DNA from: Mumia xiangluensis
GTDB taxonomy: Bacteria; Actinomycetota; Actinomycetes; Propionibacteriales; Nocardioidaceae
Assembly: GCF_010994095.1 (NCBI RefSeq)
Contig: NZ_WJYO01000006.1
Location: 248,001 to 312,000 of the forward strand
DNA: 64,000 nt
Direction of reading: 5' to 3'
Shown: piece by piece, positions 24,740 to 33,640 of the stretch
How positions within the stretch are numbered: the stretch's first letter is position 1
How the letters are laid out: every line of letters begins with the position of its first letter
Notes under the pieces: model-generated
The model's input: the letters and a program-made list of their open reading frames with translations, nothing else
Told to the model about the DNA's origin: nothing
Databases searched by the model: none
Translations under genes and position numbers: made by a program

Positions 24740-25042
24740 TCAGCTGCCGGAGCCGAGGACCGTACGCATCCTCGCCCCCGCCGCGCCGAAGGTGTCGCCG
24801 GCGGCGGCTGCACCAGCCCCCTGCCGGGTGACGACAGCGAGGTGCTCGTCCACGAGCGTGTCGACGATCCTCATCGCCGCAGCGTGCTCCTCGCTGCCGA
24901 CGCCGCCGCCGAAGGTCGCCAGGGCCGAGGCCGACTCCGCCCGCAGCGACTCACGGTATTCCGCGAGCGCCCCGGCGTACCTCGTGAGGTCGGCGCTCGC
25001 CTCGTCGATGACGCCGACGTCTGCGCGCAGCTGGTAGGTCAT
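24740..25042 (-). CDS. Esx/WXG100-like small protein
   Basis: A 100-residue, signal-less helical protein; ATG 25042 has GAGGAG at good spacing. The sequence MTYQLRADVGVIDEASADLT continues with a long helix (YAGALAEYRESLRAESASAL), a Gly-rich turn at the centre (TFGGGVGSEEH), and a second helix. The length and the mid-chain Gly turn fit a WXG100-type hairpin, here with Phe-Gly instead of Trp-x-Gly. It lies 9 bp after the next gene upstream. It probably forms a dimer with one of its neighbours for T7SS export, by analogy with EsxA/EsxB. Confidence 0.6.
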   Translation of the reverse strand: MTYQLRADVGVIDEASADLTRYAGALAEYRESLRAESASALATFGGGVGSEEHAAAMRIVDTLVDEHLAVVTRQGAGAAAAGDTFGAAGARMRTVLGSGS

Positions 25043-25051
25043 CGTCGCTCC

Positions 25052-25402
25052 TCAGACGTTCACGCGGCGGGACACGACCGACGTCAGCGCCTCGGCCGCG
25101 GAGCGTGTCGACGCCTGCAGCTCGAACGCCTGCTCGTCGCCCACGACGGCGAGACGCTCGGCCTCGACCGCCCGACGTGCCTGCTCGGCGATCTGGCGCG
25201 CGATCTGGCCGTGGTTGCCGGCCGTCGTCAGCGCGATCGACTGGAACGCCGCACCGGCCGCCCCCGTGAAGCCTGCCTCGGCGCCCTCCATCCGTGAGAG
25301 ATGGCCGCGCGCGGAGGTGACGTTGTCCTCCGCCGTCGCCTGGTATCCCCGGCCCGACCGGGTCAGCCTCCCGACCTCGTCGAGGTTCACCATGGTGCTC
25401 AT
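25052..25402 (-). CDS. WXG100-like protein
   Basis: A 116-residue helical protein starting at ATG 25402 with GGAG upstream; a second in-frame ATG sits three codons later. The central GAEAGFTGAAGAAFQSI is a clear variant of the WXG100 turn (consensus W-x-G-x-A-x-x-F), with Phe-Thr-Gly replacing Trp-x-Gly. Helices flank it on both sides. It is first of the second Esx trio. A -10-like TAGCGT lies about 45 bases upstream (25451-25446). It is likely exported through the EccC/EccD system encoded 8 kb away, possibly together with the HExxH or 857-residue proteins. Confidence 0.65.
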   Translation of the reverse strand: MSTMVNLDEVGRLTRSGRGYQATAEDNVTSARGHLSRMEGAEAGFTGAAGAAFQSIALTTAGNHGQIARQIAEQARRAVEAERLAVVGDEQAFELQASTRSAAEALTSVVSRRVNV

Positions 25403-25502
25403 GCTCGCTCCGTCCTGGCCGTCCGGCCACTCGTCGACGCGAGCCACGCTAGCGAGATCACGGCGACAGCCGCTCCCGTTGTCCACAGGCCTGCGAGACG
25501 GC

Positions 25503-26081
25503 TCACGCCAGGGCGTTGAGCCTGACCTCGTACGCGCGCGCGTCCCGCGTCGCCCGCTCCAGGGCGACGAATTTCGGGTCGCCGACGTCGAGCCAGCGGT
25601 CCGCGGCCAGCATCGGCGTACGCGACTGCTCGATCACGGCAGACACCAGCGGCCGGTCTCCCCCGCCGAAGACCAGGCTGCCGGCCGGGACGATCCGGCG
25701 CACGACCTCCGCGCAGGCGTCCACGAGGGCGTCGGCCTGGTTGGCGCGGCGCCGCGCGTACCGCTGCTGGCTCCAGCCGCCCGCCTTGGTCTGCCCCTGC
25801 ACGTACCGGGTCCCGGTCTTGTGAGCGGCGAGCGTGCCGTCCGACACGAGCCCGACGGCGTACCCGCCGCGACGCACCAGCAGGACCCCGAAGTCGGCCG
25901 GGGGCGGAACGTCCGCGTACGACGCCTCCGCACCATCAGGTGACGTGAGTGTGACGCGCGTGCCGTCACGTGCGACGACCGGCTCCCCGTGCCGGGCGGA
26001 GAAGCGCTCCACCCAGCCGGGCAGCCGGTCGTACGGGACGAGAACTGTGCGAGTGACGTGAGACCCGCCCCGCTCGCTCAA
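25503..26081 (-). CDS. acVLRF1-type release factor / peptidyl-tRNA hydrolase
   Basis: A 192-residue protein of the eRF1/Vms1-like superfamily as found in actinobacteria. The segment TRYVQGQTKAGGWSQQRYARR contains the Gly-x-x-Gln-type active loop (GWSQQR) of VLRF1 domains, followed by VFGGGDRPLVSAVI and the terminal LERATRDARAYEVRL. These domains release nascent chains from tRNA on stalled ribosomes in the cytoplasm. The start is TTG at 26081, ten bases after the sufT stop and without a good ribosome site, so it may be co-transcribed with the suf operon. The family call is from memory of the motif; the role here is inferred. Confidence 0.65.
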   Translation of the reverse strand: MSERGGSHVTRTVLVPYDRLPGWVERFSARHGEPVVARDGTRVTLTSPDGAEASYADVPPPADFGVLLVRRGGYAVGLVSDGTLAAHKTGTRYVQGQTKAGGWSQQRYARRRANQADALVDACAEVVRRIVPAGSLVFGGGDRPLVSAVIEQSRTPMLAADRWLDVGDPKFVALERATRDARAYEVRLNALA

Positions 26082-26090
26082 GGGCGAGCG

Positions 26091-26465
26091 TCAGACGTTG
26101 AAGCCGAGGGCGCGCAGCATCTCGCGGCCGTCCTCGGAGATCTTGTCGGGGCCCCAGGGCGGCATCCAGACCCAGTTGATCCGGAAGTCGTTCACGATGC
26201 CCTCGAGCGCCTGACGCGTCTGGTCCTCGATGACGTCGGTCAGCGGGCACGCCGCCGACGTCAACGTCATGTCGATCGTGGCGTTGTTGGCCGGGTCGAC
26301 CGCCACGTCGTAGACGAGCCCGAGGTCGACGACGTTGATGCCGAGCTCAGGGTCGACGACGTCCTTCATCGCCTCGTTGACGTCCTCCACGGTCGTCACG
26401 CTGCGCCCGGGGGTCAGGTCGACCTCAGGCAGGTCGTCGGTCGCCTGGCTCTGCGTCTCGCTCAT
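26091..26465 (-). CDS. sufT: SufT-like MIP18/DUF59 iron-sulfur assembly factor
   Basis: A 124-residue protein from ATG 26465, overlapping the sufU stop (ATGA). The MIP18/DUF59 core is visible: VNEAMKDVVDPELGINVVDLGLVYDV, then DMTLTSAACPLTDVIEDQ with the conserved Cys-Pro, and WVWMPPWGPDKISEDGREM. SufT proteins help load or maturate Fe-S clusters in the cytoplasm. It is the last gene of the suf operon, as in mycobacteria. A longer in-frame start lies inside sufU and is rejected. Confidence 0.88.
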   Translation of the reverse strand: MSETQSQATDDLPEVDLTPGRSVTTVEDVNEAMKDVVDPELGINVVDLGLVYDVAVDPANNATIDMTLTSAACPLTDVIEDQTRQALEGIVNDFRINWVWMPPWGPDKISEDGREMLRALGFNV

Positions 26466-26926
26466 GCCTTCTCCTCGGTCTCTTGCGCCACGGCCTGCGC
26501 CGTAGCGTCCTTCCATGCCATCCAGGGCAGCAGCGCGCACTTCACCCTGGCGGGGAACTGCGCGACCCCGGCGAACGCGATCGCGTCCTCAAGGACGTCC
26601 TCGTCCGGCTCGACCTGCCCGCGGCCCTGCATCAGGCTCTGGAACTCGTCGAGGAGCGCGAAGCCCTCGGTGACGGTCTTGCCGACGACGAGATCGTTGA
26701 GGACCGACGCCGCAGCCTGGCTGATCGAGCAGCCCTCCGCGTCGTACGAGACGTCGGCGACGGTCTCCCCGTCGACGTGCACCCGCAGCGTGATCTCGTC
26801 GCCGCAGGTCGGGTTCACGTGGTGGACCTCGGCCTCGAAGGGGTCGCGCAGGCCGCTGCCGTGCGGGTTCTTGTAGTGGTCCAGGATGATCTCCTGGTAC
26901 AACGCGTCCACGTTCATGCTCGTCAC
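26462..26926 (-). CDS. sufU: SufU sulfurtransferase
   Basis: A 154-residue SufU. I chose GTG 26926, which overlaps the sufS stop (GTGA); an internal ATG three codons later is the alternative. Three conserved Cys are present: NPTCGDE near 41, EGCSISQ near 66 and VKCALLPW near 129, with the Asp after the first, the zinc site of SufU. In Gram-positives SufU takes persulfide sulfur from SufS and passes it to SufBCD. The typical SufU insertion between the second and third Cys separates it from IscU. It sits between sufS and sufT. Confidence 0.93.
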   Translation of the reverse strand: MTSMNVDALYQEIILDHYKNPHGSGLRDPFEAEVHHVNPTCGDEITLRVHVDGETVADVSYDAEGCSISQAAASVLNDLVVGKTVTEGFALLDEFQSLMQGRGQVEPDEDVLEDAIAFAGVAQFPARVKCALLPWMAWKDATAQAVAQETEEKA

Positions 26927-28182
26927 ACCACCTTGAAGTACTTCTGGGTGTTCACGATTCCCTCCACGAGCGCGTCGATCTCAGCGTGCGTCGTGTACAG
27001 GTAGAACGACGCACGCGTCGTCGCCTGCACGCCGAACCGCTGGTGCGCCGGACGAGCGCAGTGGTGACCGGCGCGGACCGCGATGCCGTACGAGTCGAGC
27101 AGCTGCGAGATGTCGTGCGGGTGGACGCCGTCGAGCGTGAAGCTCACCGCTCCCCCACGCTCGATCGCCTCCGCCGGACCCACGACCGTGAGGCCGTCGA
27201 TCTCGCCCATCCGCTTCAGCGCGTACGCCGTGATCTCGCGCTCGTGCGCGGCGACGGCGTCCATGCCGAGTCCGGTGAGGTAGTCAGCGGCGGCGCCCAG
27301 CCCGATCGCCTGCACGATCGGTGGCGTCCCGGCCTCGAACTTCGCCGGTGGCGGAGCGTACGTCGAGCGCTCCATCGTCACGGTCTCGATCATCTCGCCA
27401 CCACCGAGGAACGGCGGCAGCTCCTCGAGCAGGGACCGACGACCCCAGAGCACGCCGATGCCGGTCGGACCGACCATCTTGTGCCCGGTGAAGACGACCA
27501 CGTCCGCCCCGAGCGCGGTGAGGTCCACCGGCATCTGCGGGACGGCCTGCGACGCGTCCACGACGACGATCGCGCCGACCGCGTGCGCGCGGGCGATGAT
27601 CACGTCGAGCGGGTTGACCGTGCCGAGCATGTTGGACACCCACGCGACCGTGACGATGCGGGTTCGCTCGTTGATGAGCTCGTCGATCGTCGAGAGATCG
27701 AGGCGGCCCTCGTCCGTGAGACCGAACCACCGCAGCGTCGCACCCGTACGCTGCGCGAGCAGCTGCCACGGGACGATGTTGGAGTGGTGCTCGAGCTCCG
27801 TCGTCACGATCTCGTCGCCCGGCCGGATCGCGAGGTCACCCTCCGCGTTGCGGAACGTGTTGGCGACGAGGTTGAGCGCCTCGGAGGCGTTCTTGGTGAA
27901 CACGATCTCGTCTCGCGACGGCGCGTTGACGAACGCGGCGATCGTGTCGCGCGCGCCCTCGAACGCCATCGTCGCCTCGGCACCGAGCTGGTGCATGGCG
28001 CGCGCGACGTTGGCGTTGTGCCGCAGGTAGTGCTCGGCCATCGCATCGACGACCGCGGTCGGCTTCTGCGACGTGTTGGCGCTGTCGAGGTAGACGAGCG
28101 GACGTCCCCCGGCCATGGTGCGACCGAGGATCGGGAAGTCCTCCCGAACCTTCTCGACGTCGTACCCGCCGGCGGCAGTCAT
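26923..28182 (-). CDS. sufS: Cysteine desulfurase SufS
   Basis: A 419-residue PLP enzyme that removes sulfur from cysteine for Fe-S assembly. Visible marks: HSNIVPWQLLAQRTGA, the PLP lysine in VVFTGHKMVGPTGIGVLWG, and the catalytic Cys in GIAVRAGHHCARPAHQRFG near residue 370. The length fits group II (SufS) desulfurases, which pair with SufU. The ATG at 28182 overlaps the sufC stop (TGATG), and the stop overlaps sufU (GTGA), so production is tightly coupled. Confidence 0.95.
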   Translation of the reverse strand: MTAAGGYDVEKVREDFPILGRTMAGGRPLVYLDSANTSQKPTAVVDAMAEHYLRHNANVARAMHQLGAEATMAFEGARDTIAAFVNAPSRDEIVFTKNASEALNLVANTFRNAEGDLAIRPGDEIVTTELEHHSNIVPWQLLAQRTGATLRWFGLTDEGRLDLSTIDELINERTRIVTVAWVSNMLGTVNPLDVIIARAHAVGAIVVVDASQAVPQMPVDLTALGADVVVFTGHKMVGPTGIGVLWGRRSLLEELPPFLGGGEMIETVTMERSTYAPPPAKFEAGTPPIVQAIGLGAAADYLTGLGMDAVAAHEREITAYALKRMGEIDGLTVVGPAEAIERGGAVSFTLDGVHPHDISQLLDSYGIAVRAGHHCARPAHQRFGVQATTRASFYLYTTHAEIDALVEGIVNTQKYFKVV

Positions 28183-28940
28183 CAGACGGCGGCCTTGGTG
28201 TACTTGTCGTAGCCGTTGGCCTCGAGCTCCTCGGCGAGCTCCGACCCGCCGACCTCGGCGACCCTCCCGCCGACGAAGACGTGCACGTAGTCCGGCTTGA
28301 TGTAGCGGAGGATGCGCGTGTAGTGCGTGATCAGCAGGACGCCGCGGTCACCCTGCTCCGAGAAGCGGTTGACGCCCTCGGAGACGATCCGCAGCGCGTC
28401 GATGTCGAGGCCGGAGTCGGTCTCGTCGAGCACGGCGAACTTCGGGTTGAGCAGCTCGAGCTGAGCGATCTCGTGACGCTTCTTCTCGCCGCCGGAGAAG
28501 CCCTCGTTGACGGAGCGCTGCGCGAAGGTCTTGTCCAGCGTCATGCGGTCGAGGGCGCCGTTGACGTCCTTGATCCACGTGCGCAGCGGCGGCGCCTCAC
28601 CGTCGACGGCCGTCTTGGCAGCGCGCAGGAAGTTGGCGACGGAGACGCCCGGGATCTCGACGGGGTACTGCATGGCGAGGAAGACACCGGCGCGGGCGCG
28701 CTCGTCGACCGACATCTCGAGCACGTCGACGCCGTCGAGCGTGACCGTGCCGGAGGTCACCTGGTACTTCGGGTGACCGGCGATCGAGTACGCGAGGGTC
28801 GACTTGCCGGAGCCGTTCGGGCCCATGATGGCGTGCGTCTCGCCCGACTTCACAGTGAGGTCGACGCCCTTGAGGATCTCCTTCGGGCCGTCCTCGGTGG
28901 CGACCGAGACGTGGAGGTCGCGAATCTCGAGAGTGGACAT
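28182..28940 (-). CDS. sufC: Fe-S assembly ATPase SufC
   Basis: A 252-residue ABC-type ATPase. It shows Walker A GPNGSGKST at residues 40-48, the signature FSGGEKKRHE, Walker B FAVLDETDSGLDID and the H-loop LLITHYTRIL. SufC works with SufB and SufD as the cluster-building scaffold in the cytoplasm. The ATG at 28940 follows a 45-base gap from the Rieske-type gene, the largest gap inside the suf operon, with a modest ACGGAG ribosome site. Confidence 0.95.
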   Translation of the reverse strand: MSTLEIRDLHVSVATEDGPKEILKGVDLTVKSGETHAIMGPNGSGKSTLAYSIAGHPKYQVTSGTVTLDGVDVLEMSVDERARAGVFLAMQYPVEIPGVSVANFLRAAKTAVDGEAPPLRTWIKDVNGALDRMTLDKTFAQRSVNEGFSGGEKKRHEIAQLELLNPKFAVLDETDSGLDIDALRIVSEGVNRFSEQGDRGVLLITHYTRILRYIKPDYVHVFVGGRVAEVGGSELAEELEANGYDKYTKAAV

Positions 28941-28985
28941 GTGTGGTGACTCCGTTGCTACTTAGAAGGTACGACTTCTGGCGTG

Positions 28986-29312
28986 TCAGATGCTGGGACT
29001 TGTCACGTCGACGAGGACGGTCGCGTCCTCCGTGACCTTGCAGGGATAGACCGGGACGGGCTCGGTCGCCGGGAGGTTGAGCACCTCGCCGGTCCGGGCG
29101 TCGAAGCGCGAGCCGTGGAGCCAGCACTCGAGCGTGCAGTCCTCCACCTCGCCCTCCGACAGCGGGACCGCCGCGTGCGAGCACTCGTCGCGTACGGCGA
29201 AGACCTCGTCGCCGCAGCGGACGAGGGCGACCTCGAGGCCTTCGACGTCGACCGCCAGCACTCCCCCGTCGGGGACGTCGGCGAGGTCCGCCGCGTACGC
29301 GAAACCGCTCAT
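28986..29312 (-). CDS. Rieske-type [2Fe-2S] ferredoxin in the suf operon
   Basis: A 108-residue, soluble Rieske protein without signal. The cluster motif is complete: CSH at about 44-46 and CWLH at about 63-66 (consensus CxH-N-CxxH). The flanking sequence GSRFDARTGEVLNLPATEPV is typical of small dioxygenase-type ferredoxins. Actinobacterial suf operons often carry such a gene between sufD and sufC. It may shuttle electrons during cluster assembly; this is inference from position. The start lies 4 bp after the sufD stop. Confidence 0.9.
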   Translation of the reverse strand: MSGFAYAADLADVPDGGVLAVDVEGLEVALVRCGDEVFAVRDECSHAAVPLSEGEVEDCTLECWLHGSRFDARTGEVLNLPATEPVPVYPCKVTEDATVLVDVTSPSI

Positions 29313-29316
29313 CGGC

Positions 29317-30528
29317 TCAGGCCTCCGAGGCGATGCTCTGCGCCACCCCGACGTGCTTCGCCAGCTCGGCCTCGACGGTCTCCAGCAGGCGCGCCTGGAT
29401 CTCCGGGACCCCGGTGCGGCGGATGACGTCGTTGAAGAACCCGTGGACGACGAGACGGCGTGCCTCGACCTCCGGGATGCCCCGGCTCTGCAGGTAGAAC
29501 AGGTGCTGGTCGTCGAAGCGACCGGTCGTCGACGCGTGGCCCGCGCCCTCGATCTCGCCGGTCTCGATCTCCAGGTTCGGGACCGAGTCGGCGCGTGCGC
29601 CGTCGGTGAGCACGAGGTTGTCGTTGCTCTCGTACGTGTCGATGCCGACGCCCTCCTTGCGGATCAGCACGTCGCCGATCCACACGGTGTGGGCGTCCTT
29701 GCCCTGCAGCGCGCCCTTGTACTCGACGCGGCTGCGACCCTTGGGGTTGTTGTGGTCGACGAACAGGCGGTGCTCGAGGTGCTGGCCGGCGTCGGCGAAG
29801 TAGAGGCCGAGCATGTCGACGTTGCCGCCGGTGCCGGCGTACTCGACGGACGCGTTGATCCGCACGAGGTCGCCGCCGAAGCTCACGAGCACGTGCTTCA
29901 GGCTCGCGTCGCGGCCGACGTGCGCGTGGTGGTGCGACACGTGGACGGCGTCGTCGTCCCAGTCCTGGACCGCGACGACGGTGAGCTGTGCGCCGTCACC
30001 GAGGACGATCTCGACGTTCTCGGCCCACGTCGCAGACCCGACGTAGTCGATGACGACGGTGGCCTTCGAGAACGGCTCCGCGGTGATCACGACGTGACCC
30101 GCACCGGCCTTCTCGGCGCCGTTGCCGCGGAAGCGCACCCAGGTGGGCTGCGACGCGACGGCCTCAGCGGGCACGGTGACCTTGAAGAGGCGGTCCGACG
30201 CCTCCCAGGCGCGAGCCGAGATCCGGTCGACCGGCACGTACGTCGACGTGCCGCGCGCCGGGTCGTCGATGTCGACCGAGCCGGCCTGGACCTCAGGCGC
30301 GACGTCGAGGTCGACCTCGTAGTCGTGGCCGTCGAGCGGCGCGTCCTTGTGCAGGTCGCGCAGGCGCTTCAGCGGGGTGAAGCGCCAGATCTCCTCGAGG
30401 CCCTTCGGGACCTCGTGGTCGGCGGGGTCGTACGAGCCCTCCGGGTGCAGGTGGCTGACGACACGGGTCTCCACGGCGCCGGAGACGGGGGTCGAGAGAG
30501 CGGGGTCAGCGGTAGTGGGGGCGGTCAC
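29317..30528 (-). CDS. sufD: Fe-S assembly protein SufD
   Basis: A 403-residue protein from GTG 30528, which overlaps the sufB stop (GTGA). The beta-helix core of the SufB/SufD family is seen at about 130-350 ([60 protein letters not shown]). The C-terminal helical part reads [20 protein letters not shown]. It forms the SufBC2D scaffold with SufB and SufC. The frame stays open far upstream into sufB, but the overlap start and homologue length (about 400) settle the N-terminus. Confidence 0.93.
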   Translation of the reverse strand: MTAPTTADPALSTPVSGAVETRVVSHLHPEGSYDPADHEVPKGLEEIWRFTPLKRLRDLHKDAPLDGHDYEVDLDVAPEVQAGSVDIDDPARGTSTYVPVDRISARAWEASDRLFKVTVPAEAVASQPTWVRFRGNGAEKAGAGHVVITAEPFSKATVVIDYVGSATWAENVEIVLGDGAQLTVVAVQDWDDDAVHVSHHHAHVGRDASLKHVLVSFGGDLVRINASVEYAGTGGNVDMLGLYFADAGQHLEHRLFVDHNNPKGRSRVEYKGALQGKDAHTVWIGDVLIRKEGVGIDTYESNDNLVLTDGARADSVPNLEIETGEIEGAGHASTTGRFDDQHLFYLQSRGIPEVEARRLVVHGFFNDVIRRTGVPEIQARLLETVEAELAKHVGVAQSIASEA

Positions 30529-31955
30529 CCGACGGCACCTTCCATTTGCAGTTCGATCAGACGGTTGAGCTCGAGCGCGTACTCCATCGGGAGCTCGCGC
30601 GCGATGGGCTCGACGAAGCCACGGACGATCATCGCCATCGCCTCGTCCTCCTCCATCCCGCGGCTCATCAGGTAGAAGAGCTGGTCGTCGGAGACCTTGG
30701 AGACGGTCGCCTCGTGACCGAGCGACACGTCGTCCTCGCGGACGTCGACGTACGGGTAGGTGTCGGAGCGGCTGATGTCGTCGACGAGCAGCGCGTCGCA
30801 CTTGACGGTGCTCGCGGAGTGCTCGGCGCCCTCCTGGACCTGGAGCAGGCCTCGGTACGAGGCGCGGCCACCGCCGCGCGCGACCGACTTGGAGATGATC
30901 GAGCTCGACGTGTGCGGAGCAGCGTGGACCATCTTGGCGCCCGAGTCCTGGTGCTGGCCCTCGCCGGCGAACGCCAGCGACAGCGTCTCGCCGCGGGAGT
31001 GCTCGCCGAGCAGGTAGATCGCCGGGTACTTCATCGTCACCTTGGAGCCGATGTTGCCGTCGACCCACTCCATCTGCGCGCCCTCCTCGCAGGTGGCGCG
31101 CTTGGTGACGAGGTTGTAGACGTTGTTCGACCAGTTCTGGATGGTCGTGTAGCGGCAGCGGCCGCCCTTCTTCACGATGATCTCGACGACCGCGGAGTGC
31201 AGCGAGTCGGTCTTGTAGATCGGCGCCGTGCAGCCCTCGACGTAGTGGACGTAGGCGTCCTCGTCGACGATGATCAGCGTCCGCTCGAACTGGCCCATGT
31301 TCTCGGTGTTGATCCGGAAGTAGGCCTGCAGCGGGATGTCGACGTGGACGCCCTTGGGCACGTAGATGAACGAGCCGCCGGACCAGACCGCCGAGTTGAG
31401 CGCGGAGAACTTGTTGTCGCCGACCGGGATGACGGTCGCGAAGTACTCCTTGAAGAGCTCCGGGTGCTCCTTGAGCGCCGTGTCGGTGTCGAGGAAGATG
31501 ACGCCCTGCTCCTCCAGGTCCTCGCGGATCTGGTGGTAGACGACCTCGGACTCGTACTGGGCGGCGACGCCGGCGACGAGGCGCTGCTTCTCCGCCTCGG
31601 GGATGCCGAGCCTGTCGTAGGTGTTCTTGATGTCCTCCGGGAGCTCCTCCCAGGAGGTCGCCTGCTTCTCGGTGGAGCGGACGAAGTACTTGATGTTGTC
31701 GAAGTCGATGCCCGACAGGTCCGCACCCCAGGACGGCATCGGCTTGCGACCGAAGAGCTTGAGACCCTTCATGCGCAGGTCGAGCATCCAGTCGGGCTCG
31801 CTCTTGCGGCCCGAGATGTCGCGGACCACGTCCTCGTTGAGACCGCGTTTGGCGCTCGCGCCGGCGATGTCGGGGTCGGCCCAGCCGAAGTCGTAGCGGC
31901 CCAGGCCCTCGAGCTCGGGGTTTGCCTGCTCGATGGCGTTCGGGGTGGTGGTCAT
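30525..31955 (-). CDS. sufB: Fe-S assembly protein SufB
   Basis: A 476-residue protein, the usual SufB length. Landmarks are [40 protein letters not shown], the C-proximal [20 protein letters not shown] and the end [11 protein letters not shown]. SufB is the main scaffold subunit on which the cluster is built. No intein is present, unlike in several mycobacterial SufB proteins. The ATG at 31955 overlaps the sufR stop (ATGA), so the regulator and scaffold are translationally coupled. Confidence 0.95.
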   Translation of the reverse strand: MTTTPNAIEQANPELEGLGRYDFGWADPDIAGASAKRGLNEDVVRDISGRKSEPDWMLDLRMKGLKLFGRKPMPSWGADLSGIDFDNIKYFVRSTEKQATSWEELPEDIKNTYDRLGIPEAEKQRLVAGVAAQYESEVVYHQIREDLEEQGVIFLDTDTALKEHPELFKEYFATVIPVGDNKFSALNSAVWSGGSFIYVPKGVHVDIPLQAYFRINTENMGQFERTLIIVDEDAYVHYVEGCTAPIYKTDSLHSAVVEIIVKKGGRCRYTTIQNWSNNVYNLVTKRATCEEGAQMEWVDGNIGSKVTMKYPAIYLLGEHSRGETLSLAFAGEGQHQDSGAKMVHAAPHTSSSIISKSVARGGGRASYRGLLQVQEGAEHSASTVKCDALLVDDISRSDTYPYVDVREDDVSLGHEATVSKVSDDQLFYLMSRGMEEDEAMAMIVRGFVEPIARELPMEYALELNRLIELQMEGAVG

Positions 31956-32656
31956 CGGGTGGTCCTCTCATCGGTCGTGAGGGCAGTGTTCGTCGCAAGG
32001 GAGGGCGGGCTGTCAGGCACGTACGTGGTGCACACGCCGTCGCCGTGGGCGATGGTGGCGAGGCGCTGCACGTGATGTCCCAGCATCCGGGCGAACGCTT
32101 CTGTCTCTGCCTCGCAGAGCTCAGGGAACTCGGCCGCGACGTGCGCGACCGGGCAGTGGTGCTGGCACAGCTGCGTGCCACCGGGGGCCTGCCGCGTGCT
32201 GGCGGCGAACCCGTCCTCGGCGAGAGCGTCGGCGAGCGCGTCGGCGCGATCCTCTGCAGGAACGTCGATGACGGGCAGGTAGCGTCGCTCCAGCTCGGAC
32301 GCACGACGTCGTGCGAAGGCCACCACGGCCTCGTCGCCGACCGTCTCCGCCAGGAAGCGCATCGCGCCGACCGCGAGGTCGTCGTAGTCCTGCTCGAACG
32401 CCTCCCGGCCGGCGTCGGCGAGGGCGAACGCCTTGGCGGGACGCCCCCGGCCGCGGCGCTGGCCACGGGTGCGATCGGTGGCCACCTCGACGAGCCCCTC
32501 CTCGGAGAGGGCGTCCAGGTGGCGGCGTACGGCGGCCGGTGTCAGGTCGAGGCGTTCGGCGAGCTGGGCGGCCGTGGAGGGCCCTTCGAGCATGATGCTG
32601 CGCACCACGCGCTGACGAGTCGACGACTCGTCAGGAAGGACCCGATTGTTTTTCAC
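31952..32656 (-). CDS. sufR: SufR-family Fe-S-sensing transcriptional repressor
   Basis: A 234-residue regulator from GTG 32656. The N-terminal winged helix is clear ([30 protein letters not shown], with the wing [14 protein letters not shown]). The C-terminal sensor has the Cys cluster CQHHC-x12-C (residues near 165-182), which in SufR binds an Fe-S cluster. Apo-SufR releases the suf promoter when clusters are scarce. It is first in the suf operon. No Shine-Dalgarno precedes the GTG, and a palindrome overlaps it, pointing to a leaderless, autoregulated transcript. Confidence 0.9.
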   Translation of the reverse strand: MKNNRVLPDESSTRQRVVRSIMLEGPSTAAQLAERLDLTPAAVRRHLDALSEEGLVEVATDRTRGQRRGRGRPAKAFALADAGREAFEQDYDDLAVGAMRFLAETVGDEAVVAFARRRASELERRYLPVIDVPAEDRADALADALAEDGFAASTRQAPGGTQLCQHHCPVAHVAAEFPELCEAETEAFARMLGHHVQRLATIAHGDGVCTTYVPDSPPSLATNTALTTDERTTR

Positions 32657-32692
32657 AACACCAGTGTGCCTTTATTGGTCGAGCCCGTTCAA
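32653..32692 (-). promoter_or_regulatory. suf operon promoter with SufR-type operator ACACT-N5-TGTGA
   Basis: On the minus strand TTGAAC (32692-32687), an 18-base spacer and CACACT (32668-32663) are followed six bases later by the GTG start of sufR. The 15-base element ACACT-N5-TGTGA (32667-32653) covers the -10 and the start codon. It matches the inverted repeat I recall as the reported mycobacterial SufR operator. Repressor binding here would block polymerase directly. Confidence 0.65.
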
Positions 32693-32752
32693 CGAAGGAT
32701 CGCCTTAGTGGCGCCGGTCACGTTCCCCTGGCCTGGAACGGCGGGCGCTGCG

Positions 32753-33565
32753 TCACCCGAAATACGTCGCTCCCCCGGGCGGTGCCGGGGAGGGAGACGC
32801 GTCGGCGTCGGTGAACGGAGCCCCTCCGCCGAGCGCGCTGAGCAAATCCGACCCGCCCAGGACACGGTACGGGAACGCCGAGGACGCGGCGCGGCGCTGC
32901 AGCGCCGACACCGGGAGCGATGTCGCTCCCGCGACCAGCAGGACGTTCCCGTAGCGTCGTCCCCGCCAGGTCGCCGGCTCCGCGCTCGCCACCACCTCGG
33001 CGAACGCCGTACGGGCTGCCGCGACCGCCCTGCGTAGGTACGGGAAGGGCGCCTGGTCAGCGAGGTTCGCAAGGAGGACGCCGTCGGGTCGCAGGACGCG
33101 TGCCATCTCCGCGAACGCCTCCGTCGTGGACAGCTCCGCAGGGACGACGGGCCCGTCGAAGGCGTCGAGGACGATCACGTCCGCGTAGTCGTCGCGCATC
33201 GCCGCGAGCCCGCTGCGCCCGTCGGTGGCGCGGACCTTGATCCCGCTGCGGGCGGGCAGCGGCAGGTGCTCGCGGACGTACGCAGTGAGGTCCGCGTCCG
33301 GCTCGAGGACGACCTGGGCCGAGCTCGGGCGGGTCGCGGCGACGTACCTCGGGACGGTCAGCCCCGCGCCGCCGACGTGGACGACGGCGAGCCGGTCCGG
33401 CGGTGGTCGCAGGAGGTCGAGGGTGTCACCGATGCGCTGGACGTACTCGAACACGAGCCTCGACGGGTCGGCGAGATCCACGTGCGACTGCTCGGCTCCA
33501 CCGACGCGGAGGGTGAAGGCGTCGGCGCGTCCGGGCTCCTGGACCAGATCGACTCGGCGTTCCAC
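32753..33565 (-). CDS. Spermidine-synthase-like methyltransferase-fold protein
   Basis: A 270-residue cytoplasmic protein of the spermidine synthase/fused-SAM-fold family. The nucleotide-binding region reads AVVHVGGAGLTVPRYVAATR (motif I), QVVLEPDADLTAYVRE (acidic end of strand 2), GIKVRATDGRSGLAAM, and DVIVLDAFDGPVVPAEL (motif near the active site). The true polyamine-synthase signature around the aminopropyl donor is not evident, so the substrate is open; many actinobacterial homologues are annotated only as fused or spermidine synthase-like. It starts at GTG 33565 without a strong ribosome site, divergent from the LigD-polymerase gene. Confidence 0.7.
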   Translation of the reverse strand: MERRVDLVQEPGRADAFTLRVGGAEQSHVDLADPSRLVFEYVQRIGDTLDLLRPPPDRLAVVHVGGAGLTVPRYVAATRPSSAQVVLEPDADLTAYVREHLPLPARSGIKVRATDGRSGLAAMRDDYADVIVLDAFDGPVVPAELSTTEAFAEMARVLRPDGVLLANLADQAPFPYLRRAVAAARTAFAEVVASAEPATWRGRRYGNVLLVAGATSLPVSALQRRAASSAFPYRVLGGSDLLSALGGGAPFTDADASPSPAPPGGATYFG

Positions 33566-33628
33566 GGCGAGAGACTACGTGCCCGCCTCTGCGTGCGCGC
33601 GTCGTGGCCGGCTGTCCGTGCGTCCCGC

Positions 33629-33634
33629 TAACGT
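33629..33634 (+). promoter_or_regulatory. -10 element for a leaderless LigD-polymerase mRNA
   Basis: TAACGT ends seven bases before the GTG at 33641, so transcription should begin at or next to the start codon. There is no Shine-Dalgarno before this GTG. Both facts fit a leaderless transcript, common in actinobacteria. No convincing -35 is visible. Confidence 0.45.
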
Positions 33635-33640
33635 GGGCCC

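Noticed and set aside
28941-28985. Possible small regulatory hairpin between the Rieske gene and sufC
   Set aside because: Only a 5-base stem (AGAAG/CTTCT) is visible; too weak to claim.
29317-32466. One 1049-codon frame covering sufD and part of sufB
   Set aside because: The part upstream of 30528 is a shadow of sufB; the GTGA overlap gives a normal-length SufD.
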